Source: JBJHBP01 sp050485645
GTDB lineage: Bacteria; Pseudomonadota; Gammaproteobacteria; Steroidobacterales; Rariloculaceae
NCBI GenBank assembly: GCA_050485645.1
Contig: JBJHBT010000011.1
Coordinates: forward strand, 1-64,000
Direction of reading: 5' to 3'
DNA: 64,000 bases
This document shows, piece after piece, positions 7,183 to 16,531 of this stretch. The translations under genes and the position numbers were made by a program. The notes beneath the pieces are model-generated. The model worked only from the letters and a program-made list of their open reading frames with translations. It was not told the origin of the DNA and made no database searches. Positions within the stretch are counted from its first letter, which is position 1. Each line of letters starts with the position of its first letter.

Positions 7183-8217
7183 ATGTTGAGCCTCGCCTGG
7201 TGGTGGTTGCTGTTGCTGTTGCCGGCGCCCTGGCTGGCGAGACGCTGGCTGCGGCCCCAGCCGGTGGAGCGGTCGGCCGCCCTGCGGGTGCCGTCGGCCG
7301 CCGGGTTTGAGGGTGTGTCCGGGGTTGGGACCCTGGCCGGGCGTCGACGCCTGCGGCTCGTTCTGCTGTGGCTGGTGTGGGTGCTGGCGGTGGCCGCCGC
7401 CGCACGGCCCCAGTGGGTGGGCGAGCCTGTGGTTGTGGAAGTGACCGGCCGTGACCTGCTGCTGGCAGTGGATCTGTCCGGCAGCATGGAAGAGCAGGAT
7501 TTCAGGATCAATGGCGAATGGGTGGACAGGCTCACGGCACTCAAGGTGCTGGCTGGGGAGTTCATCGACCGCCGAGCCGGTGATCGGGTGGGCCTGATAC
7601 TGTTCGGTCGCGAGGCCTATCTGCAGGCGCCTCTGACATTCGATCGGGCCACCGTGAAAACCCTGCTGAACGAGTCGGCGATCGGGCTTGCCGGTCGTCA
7701 GACGGCCATCGGCGATGCCGTCGGGCTGGCGATCCGCACACTGGACGATGCCGGCGTGGAGGCCGGTCGGCGTGTGCTGGTACTGCTTACCGACGGCGCC
7801 AACACTGCCGGAGTGATGGATCCGCTGCGCGCCACGCAGATTGCCGCGCAGCGTGACGTGGTGATCTATCCGGTGGGTGTCGGTGCCGATGCGATGACGG
7901 TGCGCACGCTGTTCGGCCTTCGTCAGGTCAATCCCTCCACCGATCTGGATGAAGAACTGCTGAAGACGATGGCCCAGCTCACCGGCGGACAGTATTTTCG
8001 TGCCCGCAACACCGAGGAGTTCGAAGGTATCTACAGGGCGCTGGACGAACTGGAACCGGCGGCGTTCGACGAAAGCGGCTTTCGACCGGTGACCGAGCTG
8101 TTTCACTGGCCGCTGACGCTGGCGTTTGTGATCGTGTTCGGCTGGATGTTCTGGACGTTGATCGCCTCACTGCCCGGTTCCGGCGACTGGTGGAGGAGGG
8201 TGACCGCGCATGGCTGA
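7183..8217 (+). CDS. batA: BatA-like VWA-domain membrane protein
   Basis: A 344-residue VWA protein. Two N-terminal hydrophobic segments (1-18 and about 58-74) precede a VWA domain with an intact metal-ion site DLSGS (97-101), the second-site LTDGAN, and Thr positions around GRQTAIGDA. A C-terminal membrane helix (about 305-325) follows. The VWA domain should therefore lie outside the cytoplasm. Such proteins are linked to aerotolerance and envelope integrity in Bacteroides and Francisella. The role here is inferred from operon context. It overlaps the next gene by eight bases. Confidence 0.88.
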   Translation: MLSLAWWWLLLLLPAPWLARRWLRPQPVERSAALRVPSAAGFEGVSGVGTLAGRRRLRLVLLWLVWVLAVAAAARPQWVGEPVVVEVTGRDLLLAVDLSGSMEEQDFRINGEWVDRLTALKVLAGEFIDRRAGDRVGLILFGREAYLQAPLTFDRATVKTLLNESAIGLAGRQTAIGDAVGLAIRTLDDAGVEAGRRVLVLLTDGANTAGVMDPLRATQIAAQRDVVIYPVGVGADAMTVRTLFGLRQVNPSTDLDEELLKTMAQLTGGQYFRARNTEEFEGIYRALDELEPAAFDESGFRPVTELFHWPLTLAFVIVFGWMFWTLIASLPGSGDWWRRVTAHG

Positions 8218-10024
8218 ACTGCATCTGCTCAGGCCATGGTGGCTGTTGGCACTGCCGGTGGGACTGGCGCTCGCCTGGCTGCTGCTGCGCCGGATAACCG
8301 GCAGCGGTGCCTGGCAGGATGTGGTCGATGCGCAGCTGCGGCCGCATGTGCTTACTGCGCCATTTTCCGGACGTGCCCTGCGCTGGCAGGCGGGTGCCGC
8401 GCTGCTGACGCTCATCGTGGCGACCGTGGCGCTGGCCGGACCCGCCTGGGAGCGCATTGCGGTGCCGGCGTACCGGGATGACGATGCACTGGTCGTCGTG
8501 CTGGACATGTCACGCACCATGGATGCCACGGATGTCGAACCGACCCGCCTGGAGCGGGCGAAACTCAAGCTGCTGGAGTTGCTCGACCGGCGCGACACGG
8601 GACAGACGGCACTGGTGGTCTTTTCCACCCACGCCTACACCGTCACACCGCTGTCCACCGACAGACGGACGATCACGGCGATGGTCAACGTGCTGGCAAC
8701 GGACCTGATGCCGACCAGGGGCAGCGTGGTTGCTTCAGGACTCGTAAAGGCTGGTGATCTGCTGCGCAATGCCGGTGTCCGCAGCGGCCATGTACTGCTC
8801 ATCAGCGACAGCGAACCGGATACCGATGCACTGGAGCAGGCAGCGGCACTGCAGCGCGAAGGTCGCACTGTCAGCGTCATGGCGGTCGGCACCGCACAGG
8901 GGGCACCGATAGCACTGCCCGGCGGCGGCTTCCTGTCCGACCAGCGTGGCGCTGTACTCGTACCGCGCCTGAATGCGTCGGCGCTGCGGTCGCTGGCCGA
9001 CGCCGGTGGCGGGCGATTCACCATGCTGACCCCTGACGGCAGGGATCTGGATGCGGTGCTGCCGGCTGCGCATGGCGCGTCCGTTCTGGCGGATCGATCG
9101 GACGGCGACGTGCGCGCCGACATCTGGCTGGATCATGGCCCCTGGCTGGCGGTGGCCCTGTTGCCGCTGCTGTTGCTTGCGTTCCGTCGTGGCTGGGTGG
9201 CGGTGTGGCTGTTCGCCCTGTTGCTGCCAATGCCCCGAGCCGAGGCCTTCGAGTGGGCTTCGCTGTGGCAGCGCCCGGATCAGCGCGGTGTCGCGGCGTT
9301 GGAGGCCGACGATCCGGTGCGTGCCGCGGATCTGTTCGATGATCCCGTATGGCAGGGCGTGGCGCTGTACCGGTCCGCTGATTATGCGGAGAGCGCGGCC
9401 GCACTGGAGGCCGTGGACACGGCGATGGCGCATTACAACCGTGGCAATGCGCTGGCCCGAAGCGGTCAGCTGCTGGATGCCATTGCCGCGTACGACCGTG
9501 TGCTGGCGCTGCAACCCGATCATGAGGATGCCCTGTTCAATCGCGAACTGCTGGAACAGCTGCTGGAAGAAAATCCTGAGCTTGCCGGCACCGGCCAAGA
9601 CGAGGATAGCCAGCCGGACGATGACGATGGACAGAACCAGGCCGATGGCCAGCCGTCGGGCGCCGGTGATCCACAGGCAGGTGTCGATGAGAGTGGCGAC
9701 GATGACGGCGTCGGCCCGACCGCCGCCGATACTGAAACGGGAGAGTCTGGCAGCGGGACCGATTCGCCAGATCCGCGTGAGATGGCAGACATGCAGGACC
9801 TGCTCGCTGGTGACGGCGATCAGGAAGCCGACGAGGGCGAGCCCCTGACCGCCATGGCAGAAGATGAATGGAGTGACGAGCAGGCGGCCGAACAGTGGCT
9901 GCGTCGCGTTCCGCAGGATCCGGGTGGTCTGCTGCGACGCAAATTCGAACTGCAATACCAGCGCATGAATATCGATCAGGACGGCAATCCGATTCTGCGG
10001 GAGCATGTGAGAGAGCCATGGTAG
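8210..10024 (+). CDS. BatB-BatC fusion: VWA plus TPR protein
   Basis: A 604-residue protein. Residues 1-80 hold two membrane helices. A VWA domain follows with DMSRT (99-103) in place of DxSxS, so the third metal ligand is Thr. Further helices lie near 305-345. A TPR unit (about 405-450, HYNRGNALARSGQLLDAIAAY) and an Asp/Glu/Gly-rich low-complexity tail (about 460-560) follow. BatB and BatC are separate proteins in Bacteroides; fusion is common in gammaproteobacteria. The acidic tail is probably disordered. It is coupled to the BatD gene by a seven-base overlap. Confidence 0.88.
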   Translation: MAELHLLRPWWLLALPVGLALAWLLLRRITGSGAWQDVVDAQLRPHVLTAPFSGRALRWQAGAALLTLIVATVALAGPAWERIAVPAYRDDDALVVVLDMSRTMDATDVEPTRLERAKLKLLELLDRRDTGQTALVVFSTHAYTVTPLSTDRRTITAMVNVLATDLMPTRGSVVASGLVKAGDLLRNAGVRSGHVLLISDSEPDTDALEQAAALQREGRTVSVMAVGTAQGAPIALPGGGFLSDQRGAVLVPRLNASALRSLADAGGGRFTMLTPDGRDLDAVLPAAHGASVLADRSDGDVRADIWLDHGPWLAVALLPLLLLAFRRGWVAVWLFALLLPMPRAEAFEWASLWQRPDQRGVAALEADDPVRAADLFDDPVWQGVALYRSADYAESAAALEAVDTAMAHYNRGNALARSGQLLDAIAAYDRVLALQPDHEDALFNRELLEQLLEENPELAGTGQDEDSQPDDDDGQNQADGQPSGAGDPQAGVDESGDDDGVGPTAADTETGESGSGTDSPDPREMADMQDLLAGDGDQEADEGEPLTAMAEDEWSDEQAAEQWLRRVPQDPGGLLRRKFELQYQRMNIDQDGNPILREHVREPW

Positions 10025-11667
10025 GGCGAGTCCCGTCATGCCTGCTGCTGCTGTGCAGCCTGCTGGTGGTGCATCCTGTGTCGTTGGCGCAGCCCACGGA
10101 TGTCCGGGCGACGCTGGATCGCACCACGATCCGCGAGAACGAGTCGTTCACGTTCACGCTGCGTGTCGAAGGCGCGCTGCGTGACGAGCCCGACTTTCAG
10201 CCGCTGACTGCCGAATTCGACATCCTGCAACGCGCCAGCAGCACCAGTATCCAGATCGTTGCCGGACGGGCCACGCGGATGAGCGAGTGGGTGCTGCAGT
10301 TGATGCCGCGGCGGACCGGTGTGCTGACTGTGCCCGCACTCGAGCTATCGGGCATACACACGCAGCCGCTGGAGATCACCGTGCTGTCCGCCCCGACTTC
10401 ACCGGCACAGGGCGATGTGTTCGTCGAAGTCGAGGTGGACACGGAAACGCCTTACGTACAGAGCCAGGTCATCTACACCCTGCGTCTGTACACGGTGATC
10501 GGTACCGGGCGCACGACGCTGACCATTCCGGAGATCATCCAGGGTGACGCGATCATCGAGCGCATTACCGACGACCGTGAATATGAAACGATTGTCGAGC
10601 GTCGCCGTTTCTGGGTTCGCGAGCGGCGCTATGTCGTGTTTCCACAATCGCCGGGAATCGTCACGATTGCGCCCGTTACGCTGGAGGCGCTCACGATGCC
10701 CAGCGCCGGAAGGTCACGCATACAGCGGGCGCGGTCGCCGGCAGTGGAACTTGATGTGCGAGGTCCGGTGTCTCCACCACCGGAGTGGCAGGGTGCCCGC
10801 TGGCTGCCGGCATCCGCTCTCGCGCTCCGCGAGCACTGGTCGGACGGCGCCGACGAAATCACGGTGGGTACGCCGGTGACGCGCACCATCACGATCGAGG
10901 CGGATGGCGTGGAGGCGTTGCAGCTGCCGGAGCTTGCGGTTCCGGCAATCGACGGTCTGCGTCATTTTCCCGGCCAGCCGGAACTGGCGCGCAGCTATAT
11001 CGAGACAGGGCTGCGCGCCAGCCGCCGCCAGCCGTATGCGGTACTGGCGCAGACGGCCGGCGTGGTGGAACTGCCAGCTGTGGAGCTGCCGTGGTGGAAC
11101 ACGGGCGCACGGCGCTGGGAAGTGGCGCGATTGCCCGCTCGTGAGCTGCGCGTGCTGCCGGCCATCGAGCCCGACATGCCGGATGTCGCTGCGGATGTGC
11201 CGCAGTCGGTAACCACCTCCGGGTCCGCGATGTGGCCGTGGGTGAGTGCCGTGCTGTTGCTGGGCTGGGTTGTCACTGTGGTGTGGCTGCTGCGCTGGCG
11301 GCGCTCTCCGGCCGGCGAGCGGGCGGGCGGCATCCTGCCCGTTCCACGACGCATCGCCAGTCGTCGCGCGATGCGCCACCTGCGCGCTGCCTGCGCGGCG
11401 CACGACGCGGCACGGGCGCGTGAACTGTTGCTGGCGTTTGCGCAGCTGCGGTTCCGTGACCATCCGCCACACACGCTGGGGGACATCGCCCTGCGCGTAC
11501 CCGCCGAACTTGCGGCGGCCGTTGCCGAACTGGAAGCCGACCGCTACGGGCCGGAGGCTGGTCAATGGAACGGCGATCGGCTGCGACAGGCGCTGGCGCT
11601 GTTCGATTCAACCGCGCAGACCGTGAAGCCCGGGCGCAAGGACCCGTTGCTGCCGCTGTACCGCTGA
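10018..11667 (+). CDS. batD: BatD-like protein (oxygen-tolerance family)
   Basis: A 549-residue protein. A signal peptide (CLLLLCSLLVVHPVSLAQ, ending about residue 23) precedes several beta-sandwich repeats of the BatD family. These begin with VRATLDRTTIRENESFTFTL. A membrane helix lies near residue 410 (MWPWVSAVLLLGWVVTVVWLL), with a short cytoplasmic tail. The ATG at 10018 inside the previous gene gives a proper signal peptide and is preferred over the frame start at 9895. It is the last gene of the operon. Probable role: periplasmic scaffold for the VWA partners. Confidence 0.85.
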   Translation: MVGRVPSCLLLLCSLLVVHPVSLAQPTDVRATLDRTTIRENESFTFTLRVEGALRDEPDFQPLTAEFDILQRASSTSIQIVAGRATRMSEWVLQLMPRRTGVLTVPALELSGIHTQPLEITVLSAPTSPAQGDVFVEVEVDTETPYVQSQVIYTLRLYTVIGTGRTTLTIPEIIQGDAIIERITDDREYETIVERRRFWVRERRYVVFPQSPGIVTIAPVTLEALTMPSAGRSRIQRARSPAVELDVRGPVSPPPEWQGARWLPASALALREHWSDGADEITVGTPVTRTITIEADGVEALQLPELAVPAIDGLRHFPGQPELARSYIETGLRASRRQPYAVLAQTAGVVELPAVELPWWNTGARRWEVARLPARELRVLPAIEPDMPDVAADVPQSVTTSGSAMWPWVSAVLLLGWVVTVVWLLRWRRSPAGERAGGILPVPRRIASRRAMRHLRAACAAHDAARARELLLAFAQLRFRDHPPHTLGDIALRVPAELAAAVAELEADRYGPEAGQWNGDRLRQALALFDSTAQTVKPGRKDPLLPLYR

Positions 11668-11808
11668 ACTCACCGGCACCAGGATCTCCGGCAAGCTTCG
11701 CTCAGAATATCGTTTGTATCCGCGGCGGCGGTCGAGCGGCGTGCGGGCAGTGTGATGCGGTTCGGGGATTTGCCAGTGGATTCGACGCAAGCTTGGCGGA
11801 TTCCACGA

Positions 11809-13065
11809 ATGTCCATGTTGGCGTCGATGAAACTGCTCGCAAGACTTTCCGCCGGAGACAGATCTTCCCCCGGAAGCCGGTACTCCGATGCGCTGCGCAA
11901 CGGGCTGGCGAAGATGCGTTTTGGTACGGATCTGGAGCGCGAGTTCCGCGAATTCTACGAAGCACAGAATCTGCCGCGGGCAAGATTCGCTCTGGTGGCC
12001 GCGCTGGCGGCGGTGCTGCTGATCAGCGCGGGCGAAAAGCTGTTCGGGCCGGTGGACGTCGATCCGCGCGTTGGCCTGCTGCGCGTGGGTCTGCTGACAC
12101 CGCTGCTGGCGCTGGCCGTGCTCGCCTCGTATCTGCCGGCGGCCCGTCGCCACCACGCGCGCCTGGCGGCCGCGGGTATTTTTACCATCGGCTCCGTTGT
12201 CATCGTGATGAGCCAGTTCGGCGCATTGTCCGGCGATTCCTACATGTTGATCGCGCCGCTGATGGTGGTGCTCTACGCATCGCTGTTTCTGGGGCTGCTG
12301 TTCCAGATCGCCGTGCTGGTGTCGGTGCTGCTGGTCTGTCAGTTCTTTGCCCTTGGTCTGTGGTTGGGGCTGGGTGGCTACCAGCTGCTGTATACCACCG
12401 CGATGCTGGCAGTTGCCGGCTTGGTGGCGGGTTACTCGACCTTCAGCTTCGAGCGGCTGCTGCGCAGGAACTTCATCGAGGCACGCCTGCTCAATGAACT
12501 GGCTGAACGCGACGGTCTCACCAGCCTGTACAACCGGCGCATCTTCGACGAGCTGATGGGGCGGATCTGGCGTCAGGCGCGCCGTGAAGATGCAACGATC
12601 GAAATCATTTTCATCGACATCGACTACTTCAAGGTTTACAACGACCTGTATGGTCATCAGGCTGGCGACGACTGCCTGAAGCTCGTGGCGCGCACCATCG
12701 CCAGAGCCGCCAAACGGCCGTTCGACTTCGCCGCACGTTATGGCGGCGAGGAATTCGTCCTTGTCCTGTATGGGCCTCCCTTCGACTATGCGCGGACACT
12801 TCCCGAGCGCATTCGTCTGGATGTCGCGGATCTGGCGATTGCCCATGAGGGCTCGGGAATCGGCAACTGCGTCACTGTCAGCGTTGGCGTGTCGCACGCC
12901 AGACCGGTGGAAGGGCGCAGTCTTGCCGGTGCGATCCAGGCCGCGGACGAGGCGTTGTACGAAGCCAAGCAGGCCGGTCGCAACCAGGTGGTGTTTCGCA
13001 ACACCGACGAATGCGAGGTGGAGACCGGCAAGTTCCGCGTCGCCTACCGGGAGATCATCTCCTGA
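11809..13065 (+). CDS. Membrane diguanylate cyclase (GGDEF)
   Basis: A 418-residue protein from ATG 11809; starts at 11752, 11755 and 11827 are also possible, and none has a clear ribosome site. Five or six membrane helices (about 58-210) form a sensor of unrecognised type. The GGDEF domain follows, with the active-site motif GGEEF at 312-316. RPFD at 303-306, five residues before it, is a complete RxxD inhibitory site. The enzyme should therefore make c-di-GMP from two GTP and be subject to product inhibition. No EAL domain. It is a single-gene unit after the Bat operon. Confidence 0.9.
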   Translation: MSMLASMKLLARLSAGDRSSPGSRYSDALRNGLAKMRFGTDLEREFREFYEAQNLPRARFALVAALAAVLLISAGEKLFGPVDVDPRVGLLRVGLLTPLLALAVLASYLPAARRHHARLAAAGIFTIGSVVIVMSQFGALSGDSYMLIAPLMVVLYASLFLGLLFQIAVLVSVLLVCQFFALGLWLGLGGYQLLYTTAMLAVAGLVAGYSTFSFERLLRRNFIEARLLNELAERDGLTSLYNRRIFDELMGRIWRQARREDATIEIIFIDIDYFKVYNDLYGHQAGDDCLKLVARTIARAAKRPFDFAARYGGEEFVLVLYGPPFDYARTLPERIRLDVADLAIAHEGSGIGNCVTVSVGVSHARPVEGRSLAGAIQAADEALYEAKQAGRNQVVFRNTDECEVETGKFRVAYREIIS

Positions 13066-13090
13066 CGGGAGCCCGTCTCCTGCGGGCAGC

Positions 13091-13510
13091 TCACCAGCTG
13101 CCGGTGTTCGGCATCGATACCCAGGGTTCGGCCGGCGCCAATGCTTCGCCCTTCTGCAGCAGTTCAATGGAAATCTGATCGGGCGAGCGAATGAAGGCCA
13201 TGCGGCCATCGCGGGGCGGCCGGTTGATGGTAACGCCGGCGTCCATCAAACGCTGGCAGGTAGCGTAGATGTCGTCGACCTGATAGGCGACGTGGCCGAA
13301 ATTGCGGCCTCCGCCGTATTCTTCCGGGTCCCAGTTCCACGTCAGTTCCAGCGCACAGTCTTCCTGACCGGGTGCCGCGAGAAATACCAGCGTGAAGCGG
13401 CCCTTCTCATGGTCTGAGCGTCGGATCTGCTTCAGCCCCAGCTTGTTGCAGTAAAAATCCAGGGATTCATCCAGATCGCTGACCCGAACCATGGTATGCA
13501 GATAACGCAA
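13091..13510 (-). CDS. gloA: Lactoylglutathione lyase (glyoxalase I)
   Basis: A 139-residue one-domain glyoxalase I with the metal ligands expected for GloA: His near the start (MRYLHTMVRV), Glu in CALELTWNW, His in NFGHVAYQVDD and Glu in ISIELLQKG. It converts the methylglyoxal-glutathione hemithioacetal to S-lactoylglutathione. Length and the DESLDFYCNKLGLK signature match short, nickel-type bacterial enzymes. It is monocistronic and convergent with the cyclase gene; GACGGG-AG-CCCGTC at 13064-13077 lies between the two. Confidence 0.93.
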   Translation of the reverse strand: MRYLHTMVRVSDLDESLDFYCNKLGLKQIRRSDHEKGRFTLVFLAAPGQEDCALELTWNWDPEEYGGGRNFGHVAYQVDDIYATCQRLMDAGVTINRPPRDGRMAFIRSPDQISIELLQKGEALAPAEPWVSMPNTGSW

Positions 13511-13621
13511 TGTCTATTCTCCTGTGTCACTTGTAACCGTCGCACGACGCAATATACCCCGGCATGAGCCAGCATCCACACATCGTCAATCCACCGATCG
13601 TCAAATGAGCAGGCCGGTTCC

Positions 13622-14551
13622 ATGACCAGGCCGCGCATCGTCTTCGTGCCTGGACTCAAGCCGAAGCCGTCACCCGAACTGCATCGCGATGCCGTACGCC
13701 GGGTACTGCTGTCGGGCCTCGACAGGGAGCGTCCGGAAGCGGCGCGCCTGCTGGCTGCGCATGAGGACTGGCTGACCCTGGTGCCGTGGACGCATCGCTT
13801 CTACGGGAAGCATCGCGATTTCGCACTGGACTCCGCGGGCGTGGATCGGCTGCTGCGACAGCCGGACCCGGACGCAACCGACATCAGAGAGATCGACCTG
13901 CTCGCACGGCGGGTGGATCGCTGGTGGCATGTGCTCGGCGACAAACTGCCGTGGCTGGGTCGACTGATCGCAAGGCCGGGCCTGCGACTGACAATGACCG
14001 AAGCGCGCCGCTATCTGGGAGACGAGGATGGCATCGCATCGGAGATCCGGGCGTCGCTGGCCGGAACGCTCGTGAAGGCGGCGGACGCCGGCGAAACCAT
14101 ACTGCTGATCGGTCACAGCCTGGGGTCGGTGATTGCCTATGACACGCTCTGGGAGCTGACGCACACGCGTCAGGGATCCGATGTCAGCATCGATATGTTC
14201 GTGACCATGGGCAGCCCTCTGGCCACGCGCTTCATGCGCCACAATCTGCGCGGCGCGGGTCAGGCCGGTGCAGCACGGTATCCCCACAACATCGTTCGCT
14301 GGGAAAATTTTTCCGCGCGCGGTGACCTCACGGCGCTGCACCCGCGGCTCAAGCCCTACTTCGGCGAGATGCTTACGCTGCAACTGCTGCAGAAACTGCA
14401 CGATCACGATGGCCTGTACAATCACTTCCGCGGCGAAGCCGGGCTGAACGTCCACGAAGCCTATGGTTATCTTATAAACCGCAGTGTCGCCCGCTGCGTG
14501 GCTGCATGGCTGATGCGTCAGGCAGGTGGGCAGACCTTGCCTGTCGACTGA
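13622..14551 (+). CDS. Alpha/beta-hydrolase-like protein with GHSLGS motif
   Basis: A 309-residue protein. It opens with a beta strand and loop (RIVFVPGLKPKPS) and carries a nucleophile elbow LLIGHSLGSVIAYDTL (Ser about residue 166), the G-x-S-x-G signature of lipases and esterases. Further on, MGSPLATRFM and the His-rich KLHDHDGLYNHF fit a lipase-like core. No signal peptide, so likely cytoplasmic. Substrate unknown. It is transcribed away from gloA. Confidence 0.7.
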   Translation: MTRPRIVFVPGLKPKPSPELHRDAVRRVLLSGLDRERPEAARLLAAHEDWLTLVPWTHRFYGKHRDFALDSAGVDRLLRQPDPDATDIREIDLLARRVDRWWHVLGDKLPWLGRLIARPGLRLTMTEARRYLGDEDGIASEIRASLAGTLVKAADAGETILLIGHSLGSVIAYDTLWELTHTRQGSDVSIDMFVTMGSPLATRFMRHNLRGAGQAGAARYPHNIVRWENFSARGDLTALHPRLKPYFGEMLTLQLLQKLHDHDGLYNHFRGEAGLNVHEAYGYLINRSVARCVAAWLMRQAGGQTLPVD

Positions 14552-14641
14552 TCTTTCTCCACGCCACATGGGGTCCGGCGCGAGGGCCTGTCGCACCGTA
14601 GCCTCCGGGGCGAGTCCGGAATTCGCCTGGGAGCGGCGCCG

Positions 14642-16093
14642 TCAGTCGATCTGCGGCTCGATGCGAACGTCGATGCGTCGGTTGCGCTCACGCCCCTGCG
14701 GCGTTTCGTTGCTTGCGATAGGACGGGTCTCGCCATAGCCGATTGCGCTGAGACGGAATGTCGGCAGGCCGAGCTGTTCGGACATGTAGGTGCTGACCGC
14801 TTCGGCACGACGCTGTGACAGCGTCATGTTGGCCTGATCGCTGCCGTGGGAATCGGTGTGTCCCTCGATCACGATCTGCGATCGCGGAAACACTTCCGCC
14901 GCCCTGCGCACCTTGTCGAGCAGCGGGCGATGTGAAGCGTCCACGTTCGCGCTTGCCGTGGGAAACGTGAGGCCGACCAGGCGCAGCACGACGGTGTTGC
15001 CTTCGCGCGAGACCCTGGCCTCTTCGCGATCGAACAGCTGCTCGACCGTGGCGAACTGCTGCCTGACGCGTTCTTCGGCTTCCAGTCGTTGTACCAGTGC
15101 CACGCGCTCTTCCGTCATTCCGCCAAGGCGTGCATCCAGCGTGCGCAGCTCGTCCTCCAGTTCGATGATTCGCGAGCGGGAATGCAGGAGATCGTTGTCG
15201 GCCTGCTGATGGGCATCGCGCAGGTCTTCAATGTAGTGAACGAGGTCGCTGGCGACCGCATTCACGCCCTGATCCAGCGGCGCGATCCTGTCGGCCGCGG
15301 CGGCAATCCGCACCAGCGGTTCCTCGTAGCCGAGAATGATTTCTTCCATCGACAGGCCGCGGTCGCGAATGGCCTGAATCTGATTGGCAAGCGCGATCGC
15401 ATGTCGTGCCTGATGGTTGGCCTCGCGGGCGAGACTGCGGGGCAGGTCGGTGTCGTAGCGGTTCTCGGCCAGTTCGTGCTCGGCCTGTTCCAGCAGCGCC
15501 TGTGCGCGCTCGAGCGTCAGCGGCGCGTGCCGCTGTACCCGGGCATCGCGTGCCTGCGCCAGCAGCGCTCTGGTCTGGCTCAGATACTGCGCCTTGATGG
15601 CCGCCAGTTCGGCGTCCCGAAAGCCTGACTCGGCGGTTTCGGCGCGGCGCTGTGCGCCGCGCAGATCGCCGGACTCCAGTCGCTGGGCGGCTGCGTTGAA
15701 TTCACTCTCGGCCCGCGACCACAGGTCGGGCGCGAGCGCGTCAGCGCTGGCGGTCAGTGCGTCGTTGCGGGTCTGAAGTAGCGCGGCGAAGGTGACCTCG
15801 GCAACACCGGCGTTGCGTACCGCTTCGTTGAATGCCTCCACGGCTTCGGTCAGTCGCGAGCGGATGCGATCCATATTGCGGCCGCGTTCCAGATCGTTTT
15901 CGGCGGAGGAGTAGGCGGATACGCCACGTGCCCAGGTCTGTGGCGCCAGCAGTTCGGCGTCGGCTGCCTCCGCCGCATGACGGGCGCGATCGGCATCGCC
16001 GAACAGCGTGCCCCGCAGATCCTGGGCAAAGGCGGCGCCAATGCACAGCACAAGTGCCATCACGGCCAGGGAGACTGTCGTTCGCTTCTTCAT
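14642..16093 (-). CDS. OmpA-family protein with long helical (DUF4398-like) region
   Basis: A 483-residue protein. A signal peptide is followed by about 300 residues of Ala/Glu/Arg-rich helix resembling DUF4398 proteins and containing coiled coil. A C-terminal OmpA/MotB-like peptidoglycan-binding domain spans about 355-480 (QIVIEGHTDSHGSDQANMTL, SQRRAEAVSTYM). No beta-barrel is present, so it is periplasmic or anchored at the cell wall rather than an outer-membrane porin. The many Glu/Arg heptads suggest an extended spacer. It is a single gene. Confidence 0.85.
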   Translation of the reverse strand: MKKRTTVSLAVMALVLCIGAAFAQDLRGTLFGDADRARHAAEAADAELLAPQTWARGVSAYSSAENDLERGRNMDRIRSRLTEAVEAFNEAVRNAGVAEVTFAALLQTRNDALTASADALAPDLWSRAESEFNAAAQRLESGDLRGAQRRAETAESGFRDAELAAIKAQYLSQTRALLAQARDARVQRHAPLTLERAQALLEQAEHELAENRYDTDLPRSLAREANHQARHAIALANQIQAIRDRGLSMEEIILGYEEPLVRIAAAADRIAPLDQGVNAVASDLVHYIEDLRDAHQQADNDLLHSRSRIIELEDELRTLDARLGGMTEERVALVQRLEAEERVRQQFATVEQLFDREEARVSREGNTVVLRLVGLTFPTASANVDASHRPLLDKVRRAAEVFPRSQIVIEGHTDSHGSDQANMTLSQRRAEAVSTYMSEQLGLPTFRLSAIGYGETRPIASNETPQGRERNRRIDVRIEPQID

Positions 16094-16272
16094 AGGTGCA
16101 TCCGTCTGAGTGGGTCGAGCCGTACGCCGGAGCCGGCGTACCCGGGCCTGACTGGCGGCCCCCGCGGCCCGATAAGCTTACCGCGTTACAGCCCGTGTGA
16201 CTGACGCCGCGACCGGGGAACTGTGGTTCCGGTCACAGCCGCCAGGGAGATCGATGGTTTAGGCTGTGTCCC

Positions 16273-16473
16273 ATGGGCGTGAAGTACTACACGCATTTTG
16301 TTCTGACCGGCGCCAGCGGCCGCAGTTCGGCCGAGGAATACAGTGGCGTGGTCGAGGTCAGCAAACCCACCGAAGAACACTGCAACACCGAGTACATCGA
16401 GGCACTGCTGGCTCGCAACTTCAACATAGGCAACGGCAACGTGCGCCTGATCAACTGGGCCAGACTGCACTAG
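16273..16473 (+). CDS. Small hypothetical protein, 66 aa
   Basis: Begins MGVKYYTHFVLTGASG and shows alternating beta strands (EYSGVVEVSKPT, NVRLINWARLH), like a small compact fold. It has no signal peptide or membrane segment. The ribosome site is weak. Composition is protein-like (Tyr, Asn, Ile spread evenly), unlike shadow frames. It lies in the gap between ompA-like (leftward) and greB (leftward), in the opposite direction. No family recognised. Confidence 0.5.
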   Translation: MGVKYYTHFVLTGASGRSSAEEYSGVVEVSKPTEEHCNTEYIEALLARNFNIGNGNVRLINWARLH

Positions 16474-16531
16474 CCGCGATAACCTACGCCGGCGACCCGT
16501 CACTGCCCCCGTCACTGCCCCCATCGCCGCT

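Noticed and set aside
6820..8106. 428-codon minus frame opposite the BatA gene
   Set aside because: His/Gln/Gly-rich shadow frame; the plus strand encodes the well-supported BatA and DUF4381 proteins.
8735..10039. 434-codon minus frame opposite BatB-BatC
   Set aside because: Shadow frame; no homology-like motif and the plus gene is secure.
11608..13209. 533-codon minus frame opposite the GGDEF gene
   Set aside because: Gln/His-rich shadow; the cyclase motifs are on the plus strand.
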